Shown piece after piece: positions 16,582 to 24,432 of a stretch of DNA of 64,000 nucleotides. A program made the position numbers and the translations under genes. The stretch's first letter is position 1. Each line of letters begins with the position of its first letter. The DNA comes from Pseudarthrobacter enclensis (GTDB lineage: Bacteria; Actinomycetota; Actinomycetes; Actinomycetales; Micrococcaceae), in assembly GCF_030811655.1 (NCBI RefSeq), contig NZ_JAUSRE010000008.1, positions 124,001-188,000 on the forward strand, written 5' to 3'. The notes below the pieces were generated by a model. It had not been told where the DNA came from, did not search any database, and was given only the letters and a program-made list of their open reading frames with translations.

Positions 16582-16785
16582 ATGGCTACTGGTACCGTCA
16601 AATGGTTTAACGCTGAAAAGGGCTTCGGCTTCATCTCCCCGGACGACTCCTCACAGGACGTTTTCGCGCACTACTCCGCGATCAACTCCAACGGCTTCCG
16701 CTCCCTCGAAGAGAACCAGAAGGTTTCCTTCGACACCGAGCAGGGCCCCAAGGGTCCCCAGGCCACCAACATCCAGGCTCTCTAA
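16582..16785 (+). CDS. cspA: Cold-shock protein CspA family, 67 aa
   Basis: A single OB-fold nucleic-acid-binding domain of normal length. RNP1 is [10 protein letters not shown] (residues 13-22) and RNP2 is DVFAHYSAI (26-34), with the conserved [11 protein letters not shown] start and a [10 protein letters not shown] end. It binds single-stranded RNA and acts as an RNA chaperone in the cytosol. The ATG follows an AAGGAC site. A perfect intrinsic terminator follows at 16821. It is monocistronic, which is usual for this family. Confidence 0.97.
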   Translation: MATGTVKWFNAEKGFGFISPDDSSQDVFAHYSAINSNGFRSLEENQKVSFDTEQGPKGPQATNIQAL

Positions 16786-16820
16786 TTCCATAGAGTTCCG
16801 GGACCGTTAGGTTTCTCGAA

Positions 16821-16860
16821 AGCAGGCCCTGCCGATTTTTCGGCAGGGCCTGCTTTTTTA
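16821..16860 (+). terminator. Rho-independent terminator after cspA
   Basis: The 14-bp stem AGCAGGCCCTGCCG (16821-16834) pairs perfectly with 16841-16854 across an ATTTTT loop and is followed by a T-run (to 16859). It is the clearest intrinsic terminator in the window. Confidence 0.95.
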
Positions 16861-17264
16861 TGCCGCAAAAGCGGGCCTTGACCGCAGTAAGCGGGGTTGC
16901 GGTGCAACGGTTATGGCTGGCAAGGACGGTCATGACGGGACGCCGTCTGCGCGGCCTGCGACCAGGCAAATTCCGGTACCTCGACAAAACACCGTCGAAG
17001 GAGCAATCTGTTAGGTGCGTACGCTTCCAGCGTGCCAACCCGACGCCTGCTGGGGCGTGAGTAATCATTTGGATCAGCGCGGCACCAGTTGGGGGGTGCA
17101 GGTCCGGCAGTTCCTGCCGGCACCGGCTGCCAGCCCTTCCCGGCACCGGCAGCCGGCACCTTCACTCCGAAGAATCGTGGCCGGTCCGGTCCAAGAGCAG
17201 TGGGTTGAATCGGCTGCAGCCATATATCGGCACCTCGCCGATGGCCGTTCAAGAAGGCATTGCT
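16861..17264. other. Gene-free stretch before the cupredoxin gene
   Basis: About 400 bases without a convincing gene. Small frames on both strands lack SD sites and domain features. Around 17127-17158, complementary GGCTGCC/GGCAGCC arms could form a GC-rich hairpin. The right end holds the AAGAAGG site of the cupredoxin gene. Confidence 0.4.
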
Positions 17265-18227
17265 ATGAAGCATCATCGGGGCATCAAATCGAGATCCGAC
17301 AAACTCGCATTTATTGTGGCATGTGCTGTTGCAGTCCTGGCGTCATTGGCGTCAGCGGGTCCTGCGGCAGCAAGCGGCTGGGGACCCCGCACCTGGGAGG
17401 TGCAGGTGGGGTCAGAATCCCGCGACCAGGAAATCCAGGGTATGGCTTTCCTTCCATCAGAGATTTTCATCAACGAGCACGACACCATTGAGTGGCAGGC
17501 GAATGCCGCTGAAATCCATACCGTGACATTCCTTGCAGCCGGCCAGTCGCTGGAGTCCACACAGCCGTTCAACCCGGGAAACGCCGATGAATTGCTGAAG
17601 CGAGGGGGAAGCAGCTACGACAGGCATTCGTATTACAACTCAGGCCTCCTGGCCAACGTTGACGTTCCCGGTTTCCCTGTTGCCAGCAGCTACACCCTGA
17701 CGTTCCCGCGGGAAGGTGACTTTACCTACTACTGCCTGGTCCACGGCATGATGATGAAGGGGATGGTGCATGTCCGCGAGCAGGGCACCCACTACCCGTA
17801 CAGCCAGGCCGACTACGACAAGTCATCCAGGGCGCAGGAGCGGTCCATCCTCCGGGACGGTCACAAACTGGACGCCTCACTGGCTAAGCAGGCCACCAAC
17901 CACAAAGTGATGGCCGGCGGTGACGACGGGGTGGCAATGGTCATGCGCTTCGTCCGTCCCAGCGTGACGGTGCACCGCGGCGAGTCGGTGGTGTTCACCA
18001 ACTCCGGCATGGGCGCTCCGCACACCGTCACTTTTGGTACTGAACCGGCGAATGTCTTCGCACCGTCCGGCTCGCCGTCGAATTTCACGGGCGGCGACCT
18101 CAGTTCGGGAATCATTCCTCCCGGCGGCTCTTTCACCGTGACGTTCCAGGCGACGGGAACATTCGACTACATCTGCGCACTCCATGACTACATGGGCATG
18201 ACGGGCCAGGTGAAAGTCGTAGATTAA
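17265..18227 (+). CDS. Secreted protein with two cupredoxin (plastocyanin-like) domains, 320 aa
   Basis: A signal peptide (basic KHHRGIKSRSDK, then a hydrophobic core ending GPAAAS) directs export. Domain 1 (about 40-165) has His in IHTVTF and the type-1 copper loop YYCLVHGMMMKG (Cys-x2-His-x2/3-Met). Domain 2 (about 215-320) repeats this with PHTVTF and YICALHDYMGM. Both domains therefore carry complete His-Cys-His-Met ligand sets. It is probably an extracytoplasmic electron carrier or copper-binding protein. The ATG at 17265 has AAGAAGG 8 bases upstream; upstream ATGs at 17205 and 17241 lack sites. Monocistronic; converges on gntK. Confidence 0.87.
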   Translation: MKHHRGIKSRSDKLAFIVACAVAVLASLASAGPAAASGWGPRTWEVQVGSESRDQEIQGMAFLPSEIFINEHDTIEWQANAAEIHTVTFLAAGQSLESTQPFNPGNADELLKRGGSSYDRHSYYNSGLLANVDVPGFPVASSYTLTFPREGDFTYYCLVHGMMMKGMVHVREQGTHYPYSQADYDKSSRAQERSILRDGHKLDASLAKQATNHKVMAGGDDGVAMVMRFVRPSVTVHRGESVVFTNSGMGAPHTVTFGTEPANVFAPSGSPSNFTGGDLSSGIIPPGGSFTVTFQATGTFDYICALHDYMGMTGQVKVVD

Positions 18228-18236
18228 CCAAATCAA

Positions 18237-18272
18237 CGCGCCCGGCCGGAGCGTTCGCTCCAGCCGGGCGCG
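18237..18272. terminator. Hairpin between convergent cupredoxin and gntK genes
   Basis: Outer stem CGCGCCCGGC (18237-18246) pairs with 18263-18272. An inner GGAGCG/CGCTCC stem closes on TT. It lies in the 76-base gap between convergent genes and could end transcription from both sides, though the T-run is poor. Confidence 0.6.
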
Positions 18273-18303
18273 GTGGCGGTTCCACCTCCTGGGGCGGACA
18301 GGC

Positions 18304-18915
18304 CTAGGAAGCGGCCAGATCCCCAGACTGCGCCGGCGCGGACGACCGGCCCGGGTGGGGGTGGCCCAGCGCGCTTGAACCGGAAGCCGGAGCGAGGCCA
18401 AGGCGGCTGACCACCTCGGCGGCTTCCTCGGCGGGGGTCCGCCCCACATCCACCACGATGGTGTTCTCATCCGGGCCCGGCGGCTCCAACGTGGCGATCT
18501 GCGAGTCCAGCAGGGAAGCAGGCATGTAGTGGTCCATGCGTGCCGTCAGCCGGCGGCCTATCTGTTCCTTGGAGCCTGACAGGTGCACGAACACGACGTT
18601 CTTTTCGCGGAGCCGGTCCCGGTAGATCTTCTTCAGCGCGGAGCAGGTAATGATGCCCGGGATGCCGGCCATCGTGTGTTCGATGATCCACGAGGCGATG
18701 GTGTCCAGCCACGGCCAGCGGTCGTCGTCGGTCAGAGGGATCCCGGCAGCCATCTTCTCCACATTTTCCGCCGGGTGCAGGTCGTCGCCTTCCTCCAGGT
18801 CCCAGCCGAGCTGGCCGGCAAGGATGCCCGCCACCGTGGACTTGCCCGAGCCGGACACACCCATGATGACCAGGACCGGCTGCTGGACAGACTCCGGGGT
18901 GGGTGCGACCTCCAT
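18304..18915 (-). CDS. gntK: Gluconokinase, 203 aa
   Basis: Phosphorylates D-gluconate to 6-phosphogluconate, feeding the pentose-phosphate pathway. The P-loop GVSGSGKST is at residues 19-27. Family motifs follow: DLEEGDDLHPAENVEKMAAGIPLTDDDRWPWLDTI and TCSALKKIYRDRLR, plus MDHYMPASLLDSQIATLE. The C-terminus has a short Ser/Pro/His-rich tail beyond the usual GntK length. The ATG at 18915 overlaps the gntP stop as TGATG, so transporter and kinase are translationally coupled. Confidence 0.95.
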   Translation of the reverse strand: MEVAPTPESVQQPVLVIMGVSGSGKSTVAGILAGQLGWDLEEGDDLHPAENVEKMAAGIPLTDDDRWPWLDTIASWIIEHTMAGIPGIITCSALKKIYRDRLREKNVVFVHLSGSKEQIGRRLTARMDHYMPASLLDSQIATLEPPGPDENTIVVDVGRTPAEEAAEVVSRLGLAPASGSSALGHPHPGRSSAPAQSGDLAAS

Positions 18916-20321
18916 CAGGGGACCACCACTGAGAGGACCATGACCAGCGCGAAACCGACCACGGAGATGAGGGTCTCCATGACTGACCAGGTTTTGAATG
19001 TCTGGCCTACGGTCAGGCCAAAGAGTTCCTTGACCAGCCAGAAACCGGCATCGTTCACGTGGGAGAGGAACAGGGAACCGGCGCCGACGGCGAGGACCAG
19101 CAGGCCGGCGTGGCCGGGGGAGAGGCTGGACGCCAGCGGCGCAACGATGCCTGCCGCCGTCACCGTAGCCACGGTGGCTGAACCGGTTGCGAGCCTGATG
19201 GCGACCGCGATGAGGAAGCCCAGGACCAGGACGGAGATGTTGGCTCCGGTGGCCCACTTGGCAACGGCATCACCGACTCCGGCTCCGATGAGGGTCTGCT
19301 TGAATCCACCGCCAGCGCCCACAATCAGGATCACGGCCGCGATGGGGCCAACGGATGCGCCGATCTTGGTGCCTATCTTGGCGCCCGTGAAGCCGACGGC
19401 GTAGCCGAAGGTCACGAGGGCAAGCAGGACTGCGAGGGTCATGGCCACCAGGGGTTCACCGATGAAGTCGAAGAAGACGCGGGCCGCGCTGGGGTTCTTG
19501 GAGTTGGGGTCAACGATGTCCACCACGGTCTTGAGGAGCATCAGCACCACGGGGAAGACGATGGTCAGCAGGGTCACGAGGAATGTCGGCTGGCGCTTGA
19601 CGTCAGGATCGGCCTGGGTGTGTTCGGTATCGATGCCGCCGGCTACCTTCGGGGCGTCCACGGGGACCCAGCGGGCAGCGTAGATGGCGAACAGCGGGCC
19701 GCAGATGATGACGGTGGGAATGGCGATCAGGAGTCCAAGGGCAAGTGTGATGCCCAGCGGGGCGTTCAGGCTGGCGATGGCCACCAGCGGACCGGGGTGC
19801 GGCGGGACCAGGCCATGCAGGACTGAGAGGCCTGCGAGGGCCGGAATGGCTACCCGCATCAGCTTCCGGCCCGAGCGCTGGGACACCAGGACGATGACCG
19901 GCAGCAGCAGGACGAGGCCGATCTCAAAGAACATCGGCAAACCGATGATGGCGGCGACCAGCGCCATGGCCCACGGCAGGACTTTCGGGGAGACCTTGCC
20001 CAGCAGGGTGTCCACCACCCGGTTGGCGCCGCCGGAATCAGCCAGGAGCTTGCCCAGCATGGCGCCGAGCGCGATCAGCAGGCCTACTTCTTTCAGGGTG
20101 CCACCGACACCATCTTCGAAGTTGCTGATGACCTTCCCAAGTTCAACCCCGGACGCGAGGCCCACGAATGCGGATCCGAGGACCAGCGACAGGAACGGGT
20201 GGAGCTTGAGTTTGACGATCAGGAAAACGATCAGCGCGATGCCGATGGCGGCGACGACGACCAGTTGGGTGTCGTGCCCGTTCCAAGGCTCTGCGGCGGC
20301 GGGAAGGAGAAGGGATTGCAT
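18915..20321 (-). CDS. gntP: Gluconate:H+ symporter GntP family, 468 aa
   Basis: An integral membrane permease of about 12-14 helices. Family segments include IVKLKLHPFLSLVLGSAFVGLASG near the N-terminus, the loop VPPHPGPLVAIASL and a C-terminal FLSHVNDAGFWLVKELFGLTVGQTFKTWSVMETLISVVG. The ATG at 20321 has GAGGAAGC upstream; longer frames lack sites. It is the first gene of the gntP-gntK operon. The upstream region holds direct repeats that could bind a GntR-type regulator, although no gntR gene lies nearby. Confidence 0.94.
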   Translation of the reverse strand: MQSLLLPAAAEPWNGHDTQLVVVAAIGIALIVFLIVKLKLHPFLSLVLGSAFVGLASGVELGKVISNFEDGVGGTLKEVGLLIALGAMLGKLLADSGGANRVVDTLLGKVSPKVLPWAMALVAAIIGLPMFFEIGLVLLLPVIVLVSQRSGRKLMRVAIPALAGLSVLHGLVPPHPGPLVAIASLNAPLGITLALGLLIAIPTVIICGPLFAIYAARWVPVDAPKVAGGIDTEHTQADPDVKRQPTFLVTLLTIVFPVVLMLLKTVVDIVDPNSKNPSAARVFFDFIGEPLVAMTLAVLLALVTFGYAVGFTGAKIGTKIGASVGPIAAVILIVGAGGGFKQTLIGAGVGDAVAKWATGANISVLVLGFLIAVAIRLATGSATVATVTAAGIVAPLASSLSPGHAGLLVLAVGAGSLFLSHVNDAGFWLVKELFGLTVGQTFKTWSVMETLISVVGFALVMVLSVVVP

Positions 20322-20372
20322 GAGGCTTCCTCGGTTGGAGTGCAACCGCCAACGGTGCTGGTGGCGGGCTCC

Positions 20373-20411
20373 AATAAGTATGACGTATGACACCAAAAAA
20401 GTGAATAAGTA
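20373..20411 (-). promoter_or_regulatory. Candidate operator/promoter region of gntP-gntK
   Basis: About 50 bases before the gntP start there is a tandem GTATGAC-GTATGAC (20378-20391). A second direct repeat, AATAAGTA, lies at 20373-20380 and 20404-20411, 31 bases apart. The stretch is AT-rich against a GC-rich background, as expected for a promoter with a regulator site. The regulator is unknown. Confidence 0.45.
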
Positions 20412-20572
20412 GGACTTTACGAGTCTAGGGGAGGCTATCGCGGTGCCCACGGTCGCGGAGAAACCCTGGCCCCGGCCAACCTGGGCGTCTGCAGGGAACA
20501 GGCGGCGCCGCGCCGTCGTTGTTTCCTGCGCGTGCTACTGTGCGCGGAACGGCACCCAGCAAAGGACACCCC

Positions 20573-21397
20573 TTGACTCCTCGCACCATTGTGATCACCG
20601 GCGCCAGCGACGGCATCGGAGCGGCAGCCGCACGAACCCTGGCCAGGGCGGGGGAGCAGGTGGTGGTCGTTGGCCGGTCCGCCCAGAAGACCAGCGCCCT
20701 CGCCGGGCAGATCGGCGCGGACCACTACCTCGCAGACTTTGCCGACCTGGCACAGGTCCGCGAACTCGCCGACACACTGAAGGCCAAGTACCCGCGCATC
20801 GACGTGCTGGCCAACAACGCCGGCGGCATCATGGGCAAACGGACCCTCACGGTGGACGGGAACGAATCGACCTTCCAGGTCAACCACCTGGCCCCGTTCC
20901 TGCTCACCACGTTGCTGATGGACACCCTCACTGCCAGCAGCGCCAAGGTGATCAACACGTCCAGCGCCGCCAACAACTTCGGCAAGCTGGACCTCTTCGA
21001 CCTCACGGCCGAGCACGGCTACAGCACCAACCGGGCCTACGGGACGGGCAAGCTGGCCAACATCCTGTTCACCTCCGAGCTGCACCGCCGGTTCCACGAC
21101 AAGGGGATCACGACGGCGGCATTCCACCCGGGCGTGGTCCGCACCAACTTCGCGGCGGAGTCTTCAAGCCCGTTCCGGCACGTGTACACCACGCTGCTGA
21201 ACCGTTTCATGCTCAGCCCGGACCAGGGGGCGGACACCATGCTCTGGCTCATCAACGGCACCGCCGGGACGGACTGGATCTCCGGTGCCTACTACGCCAA
21301 GCGCGCGTTGGCCAAGGCCAGCGCCCAGGCGTATGACGCCGGGCTGGCGCGCGGACTGTGGGAGAAGAGCGAGGAACTGGTCAAGGCTTCTGCCTGA
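20573..21397 (+). CDS. SDR family oxidoreductase, 274 aa
   Basis: A TTG start at 20573 is preceded by AAAGGA at ideal spacing, and the protein then begins directly with the Rossmann strand (TPRTIVITGASDGIG, glycine motif at 10-16). NNAG is at 81-84, Ser130/131 fit the catalytic serine, and Tyr156-x3-Lys160 (YGTGK) is the catalytic pair. The NHLAPFLLT and FHPGVVRTNF segments match retinol-dehydrogenase/WW-domain-oxidoreductase-like SDRs that act on lipophilic carbonyls. Arg36 after the second strand favours NADP(H). Monocistronic. Substrate unknown. Confidence 0.88.
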   Translation: MTPRTIVITGASDGIGAAAARTLARAGEQVVVVGRSAQKTSALAGQIGADHYLADFADLAQVRELADTLKAKYPRIDVLANNAGGIMGKRTLTVDGNESTFQVNHLAPFLLTTLLMDTLTASSAKVINTSSAANNFGKLDLFDLTAEHGYSTNRAYGTGKLANILFTSELHRRFHDKGITTAAFHPGVVRTNFAAESSSPFRHVYTTLLNRFMLSPDQGADTMLWLINGTAGTDWISGAYYAKRALAKASAQAYDAGLARGLWEKSEELVKASA

Positions 21398-21445
21398 CCG
21401 CCGCGTTACTCACGGCGCACGCCGTCGTGGTCTGCAAACAACAGG

Positions 21446-21473
21446 GGCCGGGCCGCGAAGTCGCGGCCCGGCC
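21446..21473. terminator. GC-rich hairpin between convergent genes
   Basis: GGCCGGGCCGC (21446-21456) pairs with GCGGCCCGGCC (21463-21473) across a GAAGTC loop. It lies between the SDR stop and the phosphoesterase stop and is flanked by CAACA on the left and TGTTG on the right. Probably a bidirectional terminator; the T-run is weak. Confidence 0.6.
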
Positions 21474-21496
21474 CTGGTGTTGAGGCGCTGGACGGG

Positions 21497-23230
21497 TTAC
21501 CGGCTGGCGGGCTCCGATTCGTTGCCCTGGATGTTCCCGTTGTGGCTGATGGATGCGACGGCGCCGGTCTGTTCGTTGAGCAGGACCTTGTCGTTGCGTT
21601 CGTGGTGGAAGTTGAACATGGCATTCATGGACCCTGCAGTGGCGTCGGCTGAGGAGTCGCCGATGGTGCCGGTGTGCCAGTTGTCCTCGATGAACCGCAG
21701 GATGGAGGCCTGGTCGGTTTCGGTGTGGTCCACGAAGTTCTTCTTCGCGAACGGGGAGATGACTACCAGCGGCTGGCGGGGGCCGGGGCCGCAACGGTCA
21801 GCGTAGCCCCCTGCTACCGGGACGCCCTTTGCTGCGGCGTTCAGGCACCATGCGGCGTCGTCCGTGCCCGTGGAGGCGTTCTTCGGCTGGGCGGCGACGT
21901 GGTCGTACCAGCCGTCGGAGTCGTCATACGCGAGCACGACGGCGGTGTTGTCCCAGTTCTTGGACTGCTGGATCTGGTTGATGGTCTTGGTGACGAAGTT
22001 CTGTTCGTCCACGGGATCCGAGTACGCAGCGTGGCCGTCCTGGAATTCCGAGGCCTTCAGGAAGGAAACGGCGGGCATGTTGTCGCTGTCCACAACCTTG
22101 CTGAAATCGGTGAGGTCGTACTGGTGGTTGGCCTGGCCGTTGTGGCCGATTTCCGCATCCGATGCCGGCGGGAGGTGGTGCGGGTTGGCGGTGGAGGCGT
22201 AGTACTGGAAGGGCTGGTGGTGCGGGGAGTAGTCCACCACGGAAGCGCCGGCGGCGTTGGTGTGGCCGGCCAGGCATGATGCCGGCGTGCTGCTGGTGGC
22301 GGGGGTTGTGGGTGCGAAGCCGCCCTGGAACCAGCCCCATGACGTCCCCTGCGCATTGAGCAGGTCGCCGATGTTCTTGCCGGTCATCCCGGCGAGGTTG
22401 TTGGCCTTGGCGTGGCTGCTGTTGGAGCAGTCGTCGTAGACCGGGTCGGGGTCGTTGATGACCGTGCCCACGCCGTTGGCGTCAGGCTGGCGGACGGCGC
22501 TCGATCCCGTGGCCGGCGTGGCCACGGGCTGCCCTGCGGCGTTGTACTCCTTGACGCCGTGGGTCTGGCCCGAGATCAGGTTCAGCGCGCCGGGGGTGGA
22601 CGGGCCGAAGACGGTGCTGAAGTGGTTGTCGCTCATGGCGTAGTTCTGGGCGTAGTTCCAGATGCCGGTGACCGTGTTTCCGTCGTAGTAATCCATGGTC
22701 AGGCCCGGGCGTCCGTACTGGTTGGCGCCACAGGCGTCACGGCTGGTGAACTGGACGAACTTGTCCATCGCCCCGCCGTTGTAGGCGTTCTGTTCGGCCT
22801 TGTAGCCGTGGTCCTGGTCGCAGGTGACTGCCTGCATCGGGGAGAGCCGTGCAGGCTGGACGGAATTGGGGTTGTTCGGTGCCAGCAGCCCGGCATTAGC
22901 CAGGGTGTTGATGTCCTTGGGGGTGTCCTCCGCCGCGGTGAACGCGGCCGCGGCGGCGCCGGAGCCCTGCTGGGTCTCACCGGCAGTGTTGGCTGCCTTG
23001 GGGTAGGTGGCGAAGTAGTGGTCGAACGACACGTTTTCCTGGAAGAGCACTACGACATGCTTGATCGGCGTCGCCGTCTGGTCATGGGTGCCGGCGGTGG
23101 CGGGTGCGGCGCTGAAGCCGACCAGCCCGGCCGTCAGTGCTGAAGCCGCCAGGGCAGCCGCGCCGGTGGCGGCAGTGACGCTTTTCCTGGTGAATCTTGG
23201 TGCCGGGTAAGGCATGGGGTATCCAATCAT
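21497..23230 (-). CDS. Secreted phosphoesterase (phospholipase C/acid phosphatase family), 577 aa
   Basis: A secreted enzyme of the bacterial phosphoesterase family that includes phospholipase C and AcpA. A signal peptide (TRKSVTAATGAAALAASALTAG, cleavage near APATAG) is followed by the hallmark HVVVLFQENVSFDHYFATYP, where the usual ENHSFDHYFGTYP His is Val. Later motifs are SDNHFSTVFGPSTPGALNLISG, YDDSDGWYDHV and PLVVISPFAKKNFVDHTETDQASILRFIEDNW. It probably hydrolyses phospholipids or phosphomonoesters outside the cell. Two ATGs (23230, 23215) are possible; neither has a strong SD. It follows the DUF6454 gene by 45 bases, so they likely form an operon. Confidence 0.88.
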   Translation of the reverse strand: MIGYPMPYPAPRFTRKSVTAATGAAALAASALTAGLVGFSAAPATAGTHDQTATPIKHVVVLFQENVSFDHYFATYPKAANTAGETQQGSGAAAAAFTAAEDTPKDINTLANAGLLAPNNPNSVQPARLSPMQAVTCDQDHGYKAEQNAYNGGAMDKFVQFTSRDACGANQYGRPGLTMDYYDGNTVTGIWNYAQNYAMSDNHFSTVFGPSTPGALNLISGQTHGVKEYNAAGQPVATPATGSSAVRQPDANGVGTVINDPDPVYDDCSNSSHAKANNLAGMTGKNIGDLLNAQGTSWGWFQGGFAPTTPATSSTPASCLAGHTNAAGASVVDYSPHHQPFQYYASTANPHHLPPASDAEIGHNGQANHQYDLTDFSKVVDSDNMPAVSFLKASEFQDGHAAYSDPVDEQNFVTKTINQIQQSKNWDNTAVVLAYDDSDGWYDHVAAQPKNASTGTDDAAWCLNAAAKGVPVAGGYADRCGPGPRQPLVVISPFAKKNFVDHTETDQASILRFIEDNWHTGTIGDSSADATAGSMNAMFNFHHERNDKVLLNEQTGAVASISHNGNIQGNESEPASR

Positions 23231-23275
23231 TCCTGGGGGTTCCCGGCCGCTGTCCGCGGCAGGGTGGGGGAAGTG

Positions 23276-24295
23276 CTAGTGGGCCGGGGTGACGTCGGCC
23301 TGGTACGTGAGGATTTCGGTGCCGTTGCCTTCGTCGCCGTTGTCCGGGGCCACCGTCATGGTGAGGTGGCCGCCGTCGGCGGTCATTTTGAACGGGTTGC
23401 GGGTGGCCGCGTGGCCGGCCGTTGACCATTTCTGGAAGGGGACCTCACGGGTCACCTGGTGCGACTTCAGGTCGATCATCGCCATGCCGCCCAGTTCGTA
23501 GGTGGCCGCCGTGCCGCCGGCAGGCGGGGTCTGCGGAAGGTTGGTAACCCCGCCGCAGAGCATCCTGGCGTTGGGAACGTACTGGCAGTCCTGGTAGTCG
23601 ATGAAGTAGTTCGGGTTCTCCCACGTGGACAGTTGTTTGCCCTGGAGGTCCCACTCGGCGAACCGCCGCGAGCCCCAGGTGTTCCCCACCAGGTGGCCGG
23701 TCTGCTTGTCCAGGACGATTCCGCCGAAGTGGTCCTTGACCTCGAACTGCTTGTGGACGTCCAGGGTCTGCGCATCCACCTTGTAGATGATGGCGCTGCT
23801 GTCTGGCCGGTACTGGGCCACCGGTACCCAGACGTTGGTGCCGTCGAAGTCGATGCCGCCCGGATGGTACATGTCGCCTTCGCCAAGGATGATGTCCTTT
23901 TGCAGGTTCCCGCCCTTGTCCATGACGAACAGGTGGCCGATGCCCTTGCCCGGGGTGCGGTCGTAGCCGTCCTGGGGCGTGGGGTATTTGACGGTCGGTT
24001 CGAGGATCTGGACGGCCGAGAGGAAGATGTGGTCCTGGCTGTAGGCGATTCCCTCGGTGTGGTAGGTGGGGAAGTTCAGCTTCAGCTTGGACGTCTGCTG
24101 CCAGGCCGTGGTTCGGGTGACGGAGTCGAACGCGTCGGCCAGGTCGGTGTTCGTTTCATGGTGGGTTGCGGCGGCGGGGCCGGGGGCCTGCTCCGGGACG
24201 GTGGCCTGTGCTGCGGCGGTACCGGCGGCGGCGCAGGCAGCGACTATCAGGGACGCCGCCACAATGAGGGCGCGTCGGGATGGCTTGGAGCTCAT
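23276..24295 (-). CDS. DUF6454-type secreted beta-propeller protein, 339 aa
   Basis: A signal peptide (KPSRRALIVAASLIVAACAAAGTAAAQA) is followed by a globular domain with regular strand repeats and conserved HTEGIAYSQDHIFLSAV, GHLFVMDKGGNLQKD, MYHPGGIDFDGTNVWVPVAQYRPDSSAIIYKVD and HFGGIVLDKQTGHLVGNTWGSRRFAEW. These fit the DUF6454 family as I know it. The Cys in VAAC lies in a sequence that could be read as a lipobox, but the segment after it suggests normal cleavage at AQA. AAGAGG precedes the ATG at 24295. First gene of a pair with the secreted phosphoesterase. Function unknown; a substrate-binding or phosphate-scavenging role would be inference. Confidence 0.8.
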   Translation of the reverse strand: MSSKPSRRALIVAASLIVAACAAAGTAAAQATVPEQAPGPAAATHHETNTDLADAFDSVTRTTAWQQTSKLKLNFPTYHTEGIAYSQDHIFLSAVQILEPTVKYPTPQDGYDRTPGKGIGHLFVMDKGGNLQKDIILGEGDMYHPGGIDFDGTNVWVPVAQYRPDSSAIIYKVDAQTLDVHKQFEVKDHFGGIVLDKQTGHLVGNTWGSRRFAEWDLQGKQLSTWENPNYFIDYQDCQYVPNARMLCGGVTNLPQTPPAGGTAATYELGGMAMIDLKSHQVTREVPFQKWSTAGHAATRNPFKMTADGGHLTMTVAPDNGDEGNGTEILTYQADVTPAH

Positions 24296-24432
24296 GGAGG
24301 GGGCCTCTTAAGGTTGGGGTCTCAACAGGAGTTCCCAAGTTACTAATGGGTACTTAACCGGGCATGGCCCCCCGGTGAACTGCCGCTGTCGCGGGATTGT
24401 CCGGTTGGGGCGCGGCGGCCGCGCCGGTCTCC

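Noticed and set aside
16860..17060. 66-residue plus-strand frame after the cspA terminator
   Set aside because: No SD, no recognisable content and it begins inside the terminator tail.
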